The notes under the pieces: model-generated
Told to the model about the DNA's origin: nothing
What the model saw: the letters and a program-made list of their open reading frames with translations, nothing else
Databases searched by the model: none
Program-made: the position numbers and the translations under genes
Assembly: GCF_950023065.1 (NCBI RefSeq)
Contig: NC_088677.1
Span: 61,653,469 to 61,717,468 of the forward strand
Length of the DNA stretch: 64,000 bases
Source of the DNA: Planococcus citri
Lineage: Eukaryota; Arthropoda; Insecta; Hemiptera; Pseudococcidae
Direction: 5' to 3'
Part shown: positions 34,843 to 48,410 of the stretch, in pieces
How the letters are laid out: each line of letters starts with the position of its first letter
Position numbering within the stretch: position 1 is the stretch's first letter

Positions 34843-36306
34843 TGTTATAGGGGGGTCTGGACCGACTGTCAATAGGTGAGAATGATGATAATTCCCTCCT
34901 AAGGTATTGAGAATTATCCCTTCTTTAATTTTGACCTACTTGACCTACTTGATCGATAGATTGCCTGGCTAACTCAGTAGGACCTATATTTGACAGTTTT
35001 GTCCAAATCCTCTACACATTACTGATTCGTAGAATCGGATGAATTAAATAAAAATCCTTTCTACAAGTTGAAAACTTTATTATGTCATATAGATGCTTCG
35101 GCAATTTTACATACATTAATGTCTATAAAACAGCTTAGACACTGACATAAGGAGGTATTAAAGCATTTTACAACTTATTCAACAATTATGATTAAATCAC
35201 ATGCTCGAGAGTAATTAAGTATGAATTACTCACGAGGTAAAATTAGGTGTTATTTATTATCTAAAATAACTTAATAAATATATTACATCCATAATTACTG
35301 GAATACGATGTAATACAGATAGGTACAAAAACCCTCCTCTTGAATACCTATCTGGTCTCCTAATTAATCGATTACATTGATTAATTAACTACAGTACATA
35401 TACTTACTAGAACTGTACACTTTTGTCCACCTAGTGCTGACATGAATTAATAATAACGATTATTAAATCAAGGGTGGGACATTAACTAAAAAGAGGCTAC
35501 ACGTAATATTTTGCCTAATCCTAACATGTCGCGATACATGTAGAAATTATCAAACTGTTTATTCGTAAGGATCTACGGATCCAGTAAACTTAAACTAATT
35601 AATTACTAGAACACGAATTACGAGTACGTGGAACGTGGTCCTCAACGCTGAGTACCATGGGGGTACCATGATACTCTTGAAAATACAGATTTGATAGAGA
35701 ACCGTCTCTGGCCACGAAACAACTCTAACTGAGGAATTGGCGCGAGCTACTGAGTATATATAATATCTCCAGTGGCCTAATTCCTCCTACTCGAGTGGGC
35801 GTTGGTGTCGCAATTGCTATGTACTCGTACATATACGTACCTAAACGTATATAATATTTTTACGATCTTACACAGCTATCTCTGGCTATAAAAGATACTT
35901 AAACTTTTCCCTATTTCTCACTATAAGAGTAAAGGTAGTGTACCTTTTGAATTCATCTTACCTATATACCTACCTAAGAGGTGTATTAGTACATACGTTT
36001 CCTCTGTCTACCTATAACAAATCTATGAATGAACTTATTTTACTACGTTCACTCATAGTAACGAAGTCACGAACCATATACTCGCACCTACACATACCTA
36101 TCTGTAAGAGAGTCAATGTACTCTCTTCCTATAGCTAGCTACAAGGACGTGTAAGGATGCGGAGCACACAAGATGCGAGGTTCGCTAGCATTGACCTACA
36201 TATCTTACGTGCACATTTTCGATACTTTCAGTATAGGAGTTAAAATACCTATAGAGATAAGTATACGCATCCCTTACAGGCGATGGAGGGCAACCACACT
36301 GTATCA
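34843..36306 (-). repeat. 5' LTR of the long-LTR element
   Basis: Direct copy of 21997-23460. By position it is the 5' LTR in the minus orientation, with the primer-binding site just inside it. The short open frames in the LTR (for example 35938-36138) occur in both copies and look non-coding. Confidence 0.93.
35755..35764 (-). promoter_or_regulatory. TATA-like box in the 5' LTR
   Basis: Minus strand TTATATATAC followed by TCAGTA, an initiator-like sequence. The same occurs at 22909-22918 in the other LTR. Candidate promoter only. Confidence 0.3.
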
Positions 36307-36310
36307 TATT
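36307..36310. repeat. Target-site duplication TATT (right)
   Basis: Partner of 21993-21996. Confidence 0.65.
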
Positions 36311-37083
36311 TTCGGCATACCCTAATAGTCATGTATGTTTACATGCGTTTTCAATCTTTTGTTGATTTGATGATCTTTGCTAATAGTTTTCAAGCAAGCA
36401 ATGTATTTCTTTTTTGGAAACGAACGAAGGTATTGTAATGCTATTTAAAGGTGTTTAGTGCTCGTACCTACATGCGAGAGGAATTACCCTTGGCCCTGGT
36501 CTTGATTATACTTACTTCAATACTTCCGTGTTGAAATTTTTAGATTTCTTCATTCCTATAATTTCTGCAGAGCAATATTTATGCTGATCTGAAATAATTA
36601 ATATTTTTGCTTGCCTACTTTACAATCGTCTTAGGTTTTCCATGTTAACACAGTTCTTCAGCAACTTTAATTTATTTCGACTTTGTTCCAATTACTTACA
36701 TGAATGTTTGAAATAAGAATAGAAAATGCAGTTTTTTTCTCGCCATCGCTCGCCAGGTTTCAAACATTTTTGATATTTTGTATGGAAGAAGATTCCTATT
36801 CTCAAAATGAACGAGAACTTTCTTGTAAATGTATTTTGAATTGATTCCCTACAACAGCAATACAATACTAACTTACGTAATGGATCAAAACTGAGGGTTC
36901 TGATCAGAATGAAATGAGGCAGGCGATGTCTTTCTTCTGTCTTCTCTTGCAGTAAACGTTCTCGCATACCCTGAATCTTGCTGTACCTGAAGCCACCATA
37001 AATTTTTTGGAAATTCGAGTTTCCCAAAAAATATTATTACTAGTCGAGCTGGTTGCAAAATTATATTCTCCTGTAAAATGTTT

Positions 37084-37158
37084 GATGGTAGATTGACGAA
37101 TATCGGTGGCTTGGATTGATGGTGCATTGACGAATATTGGTGGCTTGGTTGATGGTAG
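37084..37158. repeat. Short tandem repeat, about 30-34 bp units
   Basis: Just over two units containing ATTGACGAATAT then GGTGGCTTG, the last one partial. Confidence 0.75.
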
Positions 37159-40100
37159 TAGATTCACAAATAGATTGCCAGTATATTATATTGAAGCGGC
37201 TTCGTTTCTTATTTTACACTTCTTGCTTATAGGAGGTGTTGTATTCGCTAAATAACTTTTTTTTCGCCAAAGCAATTAATAATAGGTACAATGTTTGAAA
37301 AAAATTTCAAAATTATGTAAATAAATAAGTAAATTAAATGCGTACAGACCGCACATCTTACCAAGAATATATTCACAGTAAGTAACTTCCAAGAACACCA
37401 ACCTCCAATGAAAAGTTTACAAATTTCAATTTGAAATCTCAACGAATGAAACGATTAATGAACAGATAATAAGTAAATTCACCACCATAGGAAATCAAAA
37501 ATTGGCTACAAAAAAAGTGTAAATGTTGCCTACAATTGTAATCAAGGTTAACGAATGATTGAAACAGAATGTCATGGTGATACATTTTTTTAGTTATTTC
37601 ACAATGTCGCATAACAACATTTCAGTGACATTGCTGAATAATGTACTTTTGATGTATGGAATTTCAATATCATGGAAATATCACAGCAATATTTCTTTGT
37701 GTTACCACATTGTCACATGGTGACGTCACATGAATGTTGAATATTTCAGATTGCTTAACGGGTCCTGCAAACGCTCCTACTTGTTTCTTACTAATGTATT
37801 AATCTACCAAACATTTCATGCCTCAGAAATCTCTTGAAGTTGTCTTCCCATCTAACCCTTTGTGTTCACATTCTTCTCGGTCTGTGCTCCAAGTACCAGA
37901 AAGTAACTTCATAGGTCCACCTCTCACCTCTGATTCACCCAACGTGTGGTATTATCGTTATTTACATCAAGCTCAGCCGAAATTATGACAATGACTTGAG
38001 TGTACACAGTTTTATTTTATTAGGATGGGTCGTTTTTCAACTTTTTTTCAAATGATGGAACTTAGCAAATAATCATCGCCAAATGACCTCCATAAAGCGT
38101 TGAAAAAATTCAAATTTTTTGGTCAATATTTAACCCCCTGCCTCGAGCTCAAAGTTGTAAAAATTGAAGAATTGTATGTATCGAAAAATTTTTTTAGGTC
38201 AGGTGGTCTGTTAATGCTCATTATCACGTACTAATATTAAAATTCTAATTTTTCCATCTTAATGAAGATGATTAGGTACAAAATGATCGCAAATATTTTG
38301 GTAACTCTTGCATTTGGCAAAAAATAACTTTGAACTTTTCTAATGACCTAAAAACGATCATAAATTCTAGTATACTAAAAACATCAAAGAATCACCCAAA
38401 CTGAAGAAAAAATTTTGAAAAAATGAAACCATTAAAAATTGTTCAATTTTGAAAACTTCAAGTTCGAGCCGGTAAATCAAACTTTGAACAGATAATTTGA
38501 CATTTTTTCCGCGTCTTATTGAGGTTTTTTAGACATGATTTTTTTCAAGGCTCTATCAAAGTTTGAAAAAAGTTTTCAAACGACTCACCCTGATAGATAC
38601 AATAGCGTTGAACCCTCCATTTGGAATGATCAAACTTACCAAACATTTCTCATTAGGTCTTGATATTTTTTCCAATGATCACTCGAGGGTGTGGACCACA
38701 TTTTAGATTTTTACTTCAACACGAGTGAGTGGTGTTTTCGTTGAAACATCACCTGGTGTATTCAATTGACTGTTTGATACACACAAAAATAATCGCAAAT
38801 TTATCACCAGTGAGGTTTCAATTTTCTCCGCAAGTGTCAAATTGCTTCGGAAGGGTCAAACTTGAATCACAGGACCTATAAACTTTGGTTCATGCTTATG
38901 GAATTTCCTCTTGATAAGGAAGAACTACAAGAGGGAGGAAACGATCGGAGATGTTAACAACAAACTCACCGGCCAACTCTCCCTGTAAGACCCTGAAAGA
39001 AACTATCAGATACGCTAGAAACCTGCTGATATAGATGGAAGTATACGCTACCTCCTGTAAAGGAGCGCGACTACGACGACGACGAATTTTATTTTAGATG
39101 ATTACCATGAAATTCCAATGATTTACCGTTGTTCAAAATTTTCGCATTTCACTCCATATTTTTTTTTGGAAATCTGTCTGTTAATACTGGGCAGGTCCGT
39201 TTTGTTAAGCATTTGTTGGAGTCATAATTCCAAATTTACGATTCCTGTTCGCTGTCTAGTGTCTGTCTATTGTAAGACTGTTTTGTGTAGCTGCTACCGC
39301 CCTATGAGCAGTGAACACATGAGCTAGGTATAAGAACGAAACAATACGAATATACCTATCGCGAGTGAAAAGGGAAAGAACCACGAACGCGAATCGAGGT
39401 GAAAAAATATTATTTCTTTGGACGTCGGAGCCTATAACGGCCGGAGATAGTTTCGCCATCGCTTTCGCCTTCGTCATATCATTAACGCATCGTTTCATTT
39501 TACACTTGCTACAAAACGCTGGTTAAAACTCGAAAACGGCCTAGGCAATTAATTATTGCACGCGATGAAACTGCTATTCGTAAACCAGCAGCGTATAGAC
39601 TTTTTTTGAAAATATGGTTTTACGTACAACGAACGCGAACGTAAACTCCATTCATAGGTATAGGTAAGCTATACGTAGCTAGACACAAAGAGAGACGAAG
39701 GAAGGAAGGAGTTCGAGGGTGAGGTGAAAATAAACGCGTAGGCAACGTCCACATCTACCACACACGCTATTCATTAATCTCCTTATATTCACCTGTTTTT
39801 CACGGCGCGGCGGCGACGCTTCCAAGTTCAAAGCTCACCATGGTAGGAATTTTTTAGCCCATGTTCCCTTATCAAGTTTTTATTAGTATGTCTTGAAAGC
39901 GAACGCGGGCTACAATTGCTTCGCAAAACTAGCGTAAGCTGAGGTCTAACCCAGCAACCGAAACAAACTCGATAAATTTAACCATAGTTGAGAGAGAAAA
40001 GCAACGTGTAGTGTTGTGGAATAGAATACTTGCTTACATGTATACTACGCCAAGTATTCCCTTTACTCGGGCTTTACGAGTAAAATTCTTCAACTTTGGG

Positions 40101-41319
40101 AGCAGGGTGTTGGTATACGTACTCGTAAGATAGTTTGGCTGATGTCGCAATCTTATCCTTATACCGAGTACCTATAGCAAAGTTTACCAGCTATTTACAT
40201 ATAGGCTGTTTTGAACTTTCAACTTTTCTTCTTGCAATTCTACGCGATTAAATATTACTTAAAGCTTTTCATTATGTCATTAACATATACGAGCGTACTT
40301 CGTATATAAAAGTATACGAATATTCGTCGGTTGCAGGTGGAAAAACACGACCATTTTACGCTGTATATGACGGCGTGTCCTTGTCCTGACACGTACCCCT
40401 TCAAAAAAAAAAAAAACTAAATACCACATCGAAGACTCCGCTTGAACGTTTTTTTTTTTATTACATATTATTAAATTAAAACATCAGGTGACGTAATTTA
40501 ATAAAAAGGTTCTCCTTTTACCTTACACTATCTACATGTTTCGGTTTTCTAAAGGCGTTTTTCAACGTGTACAATGAAATATAATAATTTCGTAGCGTGC
40601 TTTTTTTTTTTTTATTCGACGAAATAAAAATAAACATCAACTTTACACACACACGTTGGTATTTGGTGTAGTAAGTGGTTAACTTATATAAATTAATTAA
40701 AACATTTTTTTTCTCTCTATAGTGCCTTTCGAAGCGATGATAAATTGCGTTAAAATGATTTATAAACGATGAGACTGCACGATAGATTTAACAAAAGAAC
40801 TCTTCTCCTGTACCGCTGTTAGGGCTGTTTACGCACCGTAGAAAGTATAAAGGTTGCAGTGGTTCTTTTTTTCCTCTCCATCTCTATCTTTCTCATTCAA
40901 TTTATATTGAACGAGTCGATTCGACTGGTGTTCTTCGAATTTCCATTTGTCGTCCCGAGTCGAAATTCACTTGTATGGCATCGTGTTCAGATTCAACAAG
41001 ATGACGTAACGTGGTATTCAACCGTTTGACAATTATTGCTGCTTTTAGCAAACTCGACGATTAATTTATTGCCAATAAGCGAGATACCGGAAAATGGAAA
41101 AATTATCGAGAAAAAGGACCGAAAGACGTCTTGTGTAGACGATGTTGATGTTGGCGGTTGATTGGATGTTTATATGGGTTGTATCTTCGCGATACGAGTA
41201 CACTACGATGGAGTGGTGTTTTTTGTGGTTTGAATAATGTGCCTTTTTGTTGTGGAGCTGGTGGTTCCTTGAAAGAATTTATTTTTGAAAAAATGAGCTA
41301 TTTTTTCATAACACAAATT

Positions 41320-41470
41320 TGCTTTCAAGGGAACCTTTGCAACTCGTCAGCTCCGATCGTGCTAGAATATGGCTCACTGAAAAAGCATGTCTCTTATGTC
41401 TCTAAGATCTCAGAACCATTTTCAGCCGCCTAAATTGATTTCTCGATTTTTGGCGAATTTTTGAAAATGA
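41320..41470. repeat. Old dispersed repeat (one of several copies)
   Basis: Shares phrases such as CTCAGAACC, AAATTGATTT and ATTTTTGGCGAATTTTTG with 4365-4440, 42600-42665 and 54140-54200. Copies are diverged and non-coding. Confidence 0.55.
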
Positions 41471-44192
41471 CTGAAATAGCCTATTTTACTAACAGGGTTC
41501 TCATATATGTACGAGTAAATGGTAAACCACGAGTTGAAAATCTGAAATTTTTCAGCTATAGCCGGAATCGCATGAGAAAGCGCAGAATTTCCAGTGAGCA
41601 AAATTTCAGCCAGATCGGAGGCGACGAGTTGACAAGGTTTCACTGTGGGTATCAACTGATCAAATACATATCAATACAGGGTGCTCATTTGAATTGGGCT
41701 CGGAAGAAAAAGACAAGGAATAGATTAGGACAGGAATAAGATCAATAAAAAAATTCAAACTACTTACTTAGTTTTTATCTTATTTTCAACTTGGTCGAGT
41801 ATATTATAACAAACAGAAGATGAATTTTGAAAATTAAACGTTAAAAATTTTGAAAATAATGAATAAAGTTTGGTTTTTTCCAAAATGATGAAATGATGAT
41901 GTTTTTAATCATACCTAAGCAAAGACTGGAATGTACTCATGTATTGCAGTGAAGTGAATAAAATGAATTGAAAAAATAAGAGGCATTCAATAAATAATTT
42001 TTCAATACTTAGTGAAATTTTTTCCCCACTTGATTTAGATATTTGGACTTGACTGATGAAATTCATGTTTTTGAAATATGTTCTTCTCAAATATTTTACA
42101 TTATTGGTACCAAAACATCGAAAGATATGATTTGTGAAACGAGGGGAATATTTTGGTTTTTGGTAACTATCGCCATTTTTAAAAACTCTAAAAAATTTCA
42201 TAAGTTTTTGGCTATTTGTTCAATGTTTTGAAATTAGAAGTAAGTACCTTCGTAAGGAACGAAAAATCGACATCGACCGGTGTATTTAAAAATATTCCTT
42301 CAGTTTCACAAAATACTAACATTCCATGTTTTGGCCTAATTATTGTGTTAATTCGAGAAGATAATATTTTTTAAAACACAAATTTAACCAAAAATAAACG
42401 AAAAATGTCAACGGTCCAAGCTGACGCAGAATCTGAAATACACACTATAAGTATACAGATTGGATAAGGATGTAGCAAAAAAAAAAAAATTGTCAGGCTG
42501 TGGAAGGCCTGAAAAAAATATACTGACGAAGAAACTTCTCGAGGTGTCTGCATCCGATTAGAACTGGACGGCGATTTTTGAAAAAAAACGTAGTCTGGAA
42601 TTCTCATAACCCAAATTTTAGCCGCTCAAATTGATTTTTTGGATTTTTGACCAGTTTAAAAAAATTTAGAAGAGAGTATTTTCGGTAATTCATGTTTTTA
42701 AAAAATATGTACATGAATTATATTTTTTCAGTAAAAATTGTGAAACTTGGTCGTGAAAGCAATATCAACTCCGTCAAACCGAATTTTACCACTTCTGATC
42801 ATTCAGGAGCCTCTAGCATGATTTTTAATTCCTCTAGAAATTTTCAATTTCTCAACAAGGTGTGAAAATAGATTTGGGTTTCTAAAAATAAAAGAGTTTT
42901 GGCATTTTTCGACCAGTTTAACGAGTTTAACTTCTTTTCAGCTAATTTACTTACATGCTGTCACTTTGAGTATTATTTTTTTTTCTTATCGCTGATCAAA
43001 AAACACACTCGAGGTCCGCCTGGAAATCGGCTCAAATGTGGATAAACTTGTTAATCAAGTCGGAAATAAGCCACAACTTCATTTTGAGCTGCCCAAATAA
43101 ATTTTCACACTTTCCAGAATAGGTTCAAAAATTCTTTACAAATCGAAAATCACGTTGGAGGCTCCAAAATGGCTGGAAATTGTGAAATTCGGATGGGGTG
43201 GAGCTGGTTGTGGGCAAGATTCAGCTATTCGTGTAAACCAAAAGTTTCGCCGTTTAAATTAATTTTTACATCTTCTGGAAAAAATTAAAAGTTCTGTAGA
43301 AATTGAAAATCGTACTGGAGGCTTTAGAATGGCTCCAATCGACGAATTTCTTTTCGTGGGGGGGGGGCTGACATAGCATTACGACTAAATTTCATTCATC
43401 ATTTTTACCAATTTGTTACATTTTTTTTTTAGAAATTGGAAAAAACAATAATTGCTGAAAATTGTCAATTTCAAGTTTTCAAAAATTTACCAAAAATGGG
43501 AAAATTATTCGGGTAGCTGAAGTTTTAGGTAGGAGGTTTCACGCCATGTTTTTTTCAAAAATCGATGAAACGTTTAGGTTGGAAGTGGACTCCTGAAAGT
43601 GTTCCCTTGTTAGCATACATATCTAATTAAAAATGGCGATTCGCTCTGAGCGGGGATTTTGAAATTAACCATTGCATGAAAAATTGAAAATTTATGCTTG
43701 TGGTCTAAGAACCGTCATGATGAAGTTTTTGGATCAGTAGGTATCTTTCCTCTAGATTCTGAAAATGGGGCGAAATAACAAAATTCGGAATTACTGATCA
43801 TATTTCAAGTTTTCAATTTTGAAATAAATCATCACCACCATCGATGAAAAACATCAAAAAATTTTAATTTTGCTGAAATTGGTCATGTATGATGTAAGTA
43901 TGTACTTATTTCGAATTAATATTTCTCTGATCATGAATTTTAGACCGGTAGGTTAGCTGAGAAGCGTTTAAGAAGTTCCCAAAACTGTGTGATTCGATGA
44001 AATTAAGTACATAAAAAAAGTACTATTCAGATTAGTTTGAATTTCGGTCGATCGTAAATTTGTGAGTTTTTCAAATATTACGAGCAAAAAAAATTGATCG
44101 AAATTAGTTGGGAGTGGTGCTTGAGTGAATTATGCAATTGAAATTTTATAAAAATCATGCACCTTTCTACCAAGGGATGAAAAATTAATTTC

Positions 44193-44297
44193 CGAATGAA
44201 TGCTAAATGCGTGAATGCAAAAACTCTCTTACAATCTGGCAATTTTTCGAATGAATGCAAAATGCGTGAGAATGCAAAAACTGTCTTACAATCTGGC
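44193..44297. repeat. Tandem duplication, 55 bp
   Basis: Two near-identical copies beginning CGAATGAATGC and ending TTACAATCTGGC (44193-44247 and 44248-44297). Confidence 0.88.
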
Positions 44298-45298
44298 TTG
44301 TTGTCATTTATGATGATGTGTTCTGTCAATTCCTTTTTTTTCTAAGAAAGCGTGTTGTTACAAACTACATACTTCTTGTTGAATTATTAAATTTGATTCA
44401 TACAGTGAAAAAATTCAACTCGAATAAACTTCATTTTGCGAAAAATTTCCGCGCTAGAACGAGGTCTCGAAACGCCAAATTGCTAGCAAATGGAAAATTC
44501 CGAAATCCACCCATACAAAAAGAAGCATTTTTAATTAGTCAATGCCCTCGTACAATCGATCGAGTATAAGTTAATTTAATCGGCCCACATTACAAAGGCA
44601 AATAGAAAGGATTCGAGCTAAAAAAAAACTTACTCTCGATACTTGAGAAAAAAAAATACACGCAATAAACTTTTCCTGCGTTCAAAGTATTCAAACATTG
44701 AGATATTTTGAGATAATGTTAGTATTTTATTTTTTTTATGAAAAGCAACAGAAGAAAGAGAAAAACGTTTAATAAGTATATTTGAAATAGTATAGCCCAC
44801 TAAAGCGAGGAAAAATGAAGAAAAAAAACTCATTATAGCATTTGGTCGAAGTGTTTTTCGTGTTTTTTAATTCGTTCCCCTTTCGTCCGGGGGCAATTGG
44901 CTGTTATAATTTTTCTGTCCAGGGTGCGTTTCCTTCTCGTGTTTTTCGAATAAAGTCGAATAATAATTTCAGTTAACGAATTTTTCCATTCTATTTTTAG
45001 TCTTTTTTTTTGTTTCGTACGTAAGATAACAAAATTCTATTATTTTTATATAGCATAATTTAAAGTTTGCTAAATAGTTATATTTTTTTCTTCGTTTTAA
45101 TTCGGGCCGGTGAAAAATGTTTTTACGGCTGTTTAAATTGCCTAATAAAGTAGCCGTGTAAAAATTGAACTGTACCCGAAAGGAGGTACGCGAGGAGTGA
45201 GATTTTTATTAGTTTTTTATGATAAGCGTTTCTCCTTTTCCTTTTCTTTTTCGAGGTCGTTTAATAAGGTGTTCTTTTTTTATGCTTTTGTGTTACAG

Positions 45299-45420
45299 TT
45301 CCTCCGAGTATTCGAACGACGCCTTCTAATGGCCAGTTGACCGCTAGAAAGGGCGGATCTATTACGTTGGAGTGTAAAGCTTCCGGGAACCCGGTGCCGA
45401 GTATTTTGTGGTCTAGAAAG
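45299..45420 (+). CDS. Ig-superfamily cell-adhesion protein, exon A (klingon/neurotrimin type)
   Basis: This 122-base exon lies between TTACAG and GTGAGT. It begins two bases into a codon and ends on a codon boundary. It encodes PPSIRTTPS, an RKGGSITLEC segment (B strand with the first Ig cysteine), then KASGNPVPSILW (C strand tryptophan) and SRK. This is the first half of a C2/I-set Ig domain, and ASGNPVP is highly typical of the family. The pattern across the three exons resembles the Drosophila klingon, CG7166 and CG34353 group of GPI-anchored neuronal adhesion proteins. The protein would act outside the cell in homophilic or heterophilic contact. Earlier exons (signal peptide, first Ig domain) were not found in the window; the upstream intron may extend far to the left. 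Confidence 0.88.
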
Positions 45421-47599
45421 GTGAGTATGGCGATGACTCGATGATTAGTCAGAAATTACTCGAGTTATTGGTTTATTTTCTCTGTGCTCTTCTCTACGTT
45501 TAGATGTTCAATGCGATTTCATTTTTCCAACAATTTTCACTTTGGAAATTAATACTTACCTACTCCTAATTAGAAGACGCCATGAATTTGGCTTCGTTAA
45601 TTTGTACATAAAAAAATTCCCTAACTTTCCGCTACAAGTTGAATATTATCTTTAGTTCATTATATGAAAGAAAATTAGAAATTCGTCTTCCCTTTTCTTC
45701 ACCTTTTGTGGTAACAAAGCTTACGTAACAAAATCTGTAAATTTAGGTTAACTGAGCGAATTTGTCTACCAAAAAGTTCCAGCTCGTTCATAATTATTCA
45801 TAAATTCCTCGGTAAAAAAAATTTCCTCGCTGACGTCATAAATTTTATGCACGTTATTGAAGTTTTATTTTATTTTTGAAAATTTACCTCCGTTATTTGA
45901 AAATTTTCCCTAGGTGGTTTAACTTTCAACCTTCGATCTCCTTGACATTCTACGAAGCGAAAATTTGCCAAAAAATTACCCCAAGTATGTCTTTCTCTTC
46001 TGTGATTTAATTATAGCCGAACCAAGTCAGCCGAGAAAATGGTTGTAAAATTTTCTCGAACGAATTCCCCGAGGGAAAAAATTTACTTAAAACAAAGCCC
46101 AGGCTGAAAAATTTATTAGATAAATATTTGCGTCTGGCGTACTTCTAGAGGTATCTGAACGGTGTATTCAATTTTTTAAATGGTGGCGCTCTCTCTTTCT
46201 CTCGTTTGGCACGTTCGAGCATAAAAAAATTATTGCTTGCGTTAGAGAAATTAAAGTATGCAGAGTAAAATGTCACCGAAGACGACGAGCAAATGGTTAT
46301 TTCTCAAGCTTTTCCGCTGCATTATACAGCCAAAAGTAAACAGAGAGAAATTATAATACGTTCGTCGAATTGGAAGTGAAATTGAAGAAAGCGTAGACGA
46401 GCTGGGAAAAAAAGACTGTGTGCTGGATGAGGGCGACAGAGAGAGGCAGGCAGTGCAAATACCAGGCAGGGAGCGAATTCGCATTAAATGAAATTAAAAA
46501 GCCGTCGTGTTGAAAGCGTTTAATTAAATTTAATTTGTTTTAATTTACCTCCTATTCTACCTCCCTACCTACCTTCCTCCTTCAAGCTGTGCTCGAATTT
46601 ATCAAGCAGGTAGAAATCGGTTGGTACATGCGAACGAGCAGATATTTTCATAAGCCTTTGGAGTATCCTTTGGTAACTAACTACAGGTTTTGCGACTCGT
46701 TATCGGTAGAAATTACTACAGGGTGTTCCAGCAAACACCTGCAAATCTCTTAGTTTGACCGAGTAGGTATACGAAGAATACAAAGATAGATGAAAAATGA
46801 TGATCATAAAAAAAAGGAAAAGATGTTCAGGTATTGATTTCGGTTGCCCAAGACGAGTAAAAAGACTGTGCAATTGCATATTGTAGAAGTTGAAGGCAAG
46901 ATGAGAAAGTGAAATTTTACTCAATTTTTTTTGCAAAATTTGTATTTGAATGAGAAAAACCAAGGATTTAATGGTGTTTTTTGAAGGAGATGGGACGGGG
47001 TGGGGGAAACATTGAATTTTTTTTTGTTTTACAAGCCCTTTTGTTTTAACTCAAGGTTGCCACTTTGGGGTTTTCCAATGGGGCAACGCCCATTTTTCTA
47101 CCTTGATTATTTGAGAAATAGAGAAGTCGTAGGAAATCAATCTTAGAAAAATTCCGAAGTTTTTTCACCAAAATTAATAATTATCCAATATTTTGTAAAA
47201 AGTATAAGGTTAAAAAGTACTTTTTTTCGTTAGTGGTTACACTTTTTTAGAAAGTGGTAACACTGTTATCAGTGATCTGTGTGCCAAATAGGGATCAATT
47301 TGAAATTTTACTATTTATTGGTTTAAAATGGCTGAACATAGATAAAAGAGTTAACGCAAATATTCAATATTCATTCCTAAAAGAAGTCGTTTATTGAAAA
47401 AGTACAAACAAAAATTAAAACGAATTACTTACTAATATGTACATTGCGAATTTAACGAATTAACGAAAACGTATCTCTCATCTCCAGTGGAAGGAGCCAA
47501 GGTTTAGGGTTCTCAAATGTGTGAGTGTTTGATAACGTCGTATTGATTTGATTAGTCACTTAGTGTACAGAGGGACGACTCACTGTTTATTAACAAACA

Positions 47600-47699
47600 T
47601 ACCAGGGTTGAAGCATTTTGATCGCAGTATCATAGTTACCTTCTATGATCTGAATATTGCCAACAGCTAAAGCTGCATCAGTGCATCTCCTTTCAAACA
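47600..47699 (-). pseudogene. Continuation of BEL/Pao gag beyond a stop
   Basis: After the TGA at the end of the 47700-48119 frame the homology goes on: CLKGDAL, and in a shifted frame NIQIIEGNYDTAIKML, resembling the A-x-x-x-I-x-x-x-x-x-x-x-E-N-Y-x-x-A-I-x-x-L block of BEL gag. This shows the gag is broken by a stop and a frameshift. Confidence 0.5.
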
Positions 47700-48119
47700 T
47701 CAGAGTAAGTATTCTAACTGTTGGAGATCAGGAATTGATGCATCCATGAATACTGTTGTAAACCATTGATAAAAGCTACTCCAATCTACTGTTGGAGCCC
47801 CACTAAATTCTGGTAGTACCAGCTTATTAGGAAGGTGAATATTTAGCTTCGGAGGTGGGCATCTTTGGTATGTAGTTGCTATCACACTGGCTGAAGACTC
47901 TCTAGTCTCCTGGTCATCGAGTAAAGTTTCTGTCTGAGCTACGGCGTTCAGGAGCAAATTTTCGAGCTGAATGCCTGTCTCACCAATAAGCAACACCTTA
48001 CCAACGTGGTGACACGCCAGCATGCCTCGTGGGCAATCACATCTTGTTATTACAATATTGTCAGGTGTCATTGAACCAAATCTGTAAAAACAAGCAAACC
48101 CATGAAGCTTCTCATGCAA
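47700..48119 (-). CDS. Chimeric ORF: SWIM-type zinc motif plus BEL/Pao gag start
   Basis: This 139-codon minus-strand frame has CDCPRGMLACHH at residues 27-38, a C-x-C-x6-C-x-H pattern of SWIM zinc-binding domains, which occur in Mu-like transposases and related insect proteins. Residues 92-139 (LPNKLVLPEFSGAPTVDW, then SSFYQWFTTVF and LEYLL) match the start of the DUF1759 gag region of BEL/Pao elements (L-P-x-F-x-G-x-x-x-x-W-x-x-F). An AG acceptor after TTGTTTTT lies at 48082-48083, so part of the N-terminus may be intronic. The two domains do not normally occur together, so this is probably a fusion of transposon debris rather than a working protein. Confidence 0.55.
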   Translation of the reverse strand: MHEKLHGFACFYRFGSMTPDNIVITRCDCPRGMLACHHVGKVLLIGETGIQLENLLLNAVAQTETLLDDQETRESSASVIATTYQRCPPPKLNIHLPNKLVLPEFSGAPTVDWSSFYQWFTTVFMDASIPDLQQLEYLL

Positions 48120-48162
48120 CTCTCGGACACGTGGTTGCAGCAGATCATCAGATCACTTCAAT

Positions 48163-48410
48163 TTATAATAAAATACGATCATATACGATCATATACGACA
48201 TTGTATACATTAGATTTGTCTTGAGTGATGATTTTACTTTTCCATAGACGTGCCCAACGTATGAATCAATGGTACAGCTCACCAATCTCCCAGATACATA
48301 GCTATTTTCGGTACGATTGATTAACTGAGGGCCGTTTTTTTTTTCAAAATAAAAGTTATTTATACTTACCATTAGTAGAAATATCCACTCGTAATTATTC
48401 GGTTCATGTT
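48163..48410 (-). pseudogene. Upstream part of a SWIM-domain protein fragment
   Basis: The frame includes SYVSGRLVSC and VYGKVKSSLKTNLMYT, which resembles the strand region before the zinc ligands in insect SWIM-domain transposon proteins. It ends at a stop before the SWIM motif and no splice connects the two in frame, so it looks decayed. Confidence 0.35.

Larger units (their letters stand above)
21997..36306 (-). mobile_element. 14.3-kb long-LTR retroelement carrying an SGNH-like gene
   Basis: Two direct repeats of 1464 bases (21997-23460 and 34843-36306) bound an 11.4-kb internal region and are flanked by TATT on both sides (21993-21996 and 36307-36310). A primer-binding-site-like sequence adjoins the right repeat on the minus strand and a purine-rich GAAGGGGCATAA adjoins the left one, so the element reads on the minus strand. 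Internally, 5' to 3', it has tandem repeats (33382-33594), a decayed protease-like frame (31328-32188), a spliced SGNH-like gene (26022-29539) and a pyrimidine-rich tail. I found no reverse transcriptase, RNase H or integrase, so mobilisation would need a helper element. Only three differences between the LTRs were found, which implies a recent insertion. Confidence 0.88.
36311..45298. other. Non-coding stretch upstream of the first Ig exon
   Basis: No gene is supported, though this may be an intron or promoter region of the plus-strand Ig gene. Tandem repeats lie at 37084-37158 and 44193-44297. Old dispersed-repeat copies lie at about 41320-41470 and 42540-43330. The blocks 39000-41150 and 44300-45290 are less repetitive and more CpG-bearing. 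Confidence 0.5.

Noticed and set aside
36692..37027. 111-codon minus-strand frame near the right LTR
   Set aside because: No domain or coding signature; it overlaps a small tandem repeat region and lacks supported splice partners.
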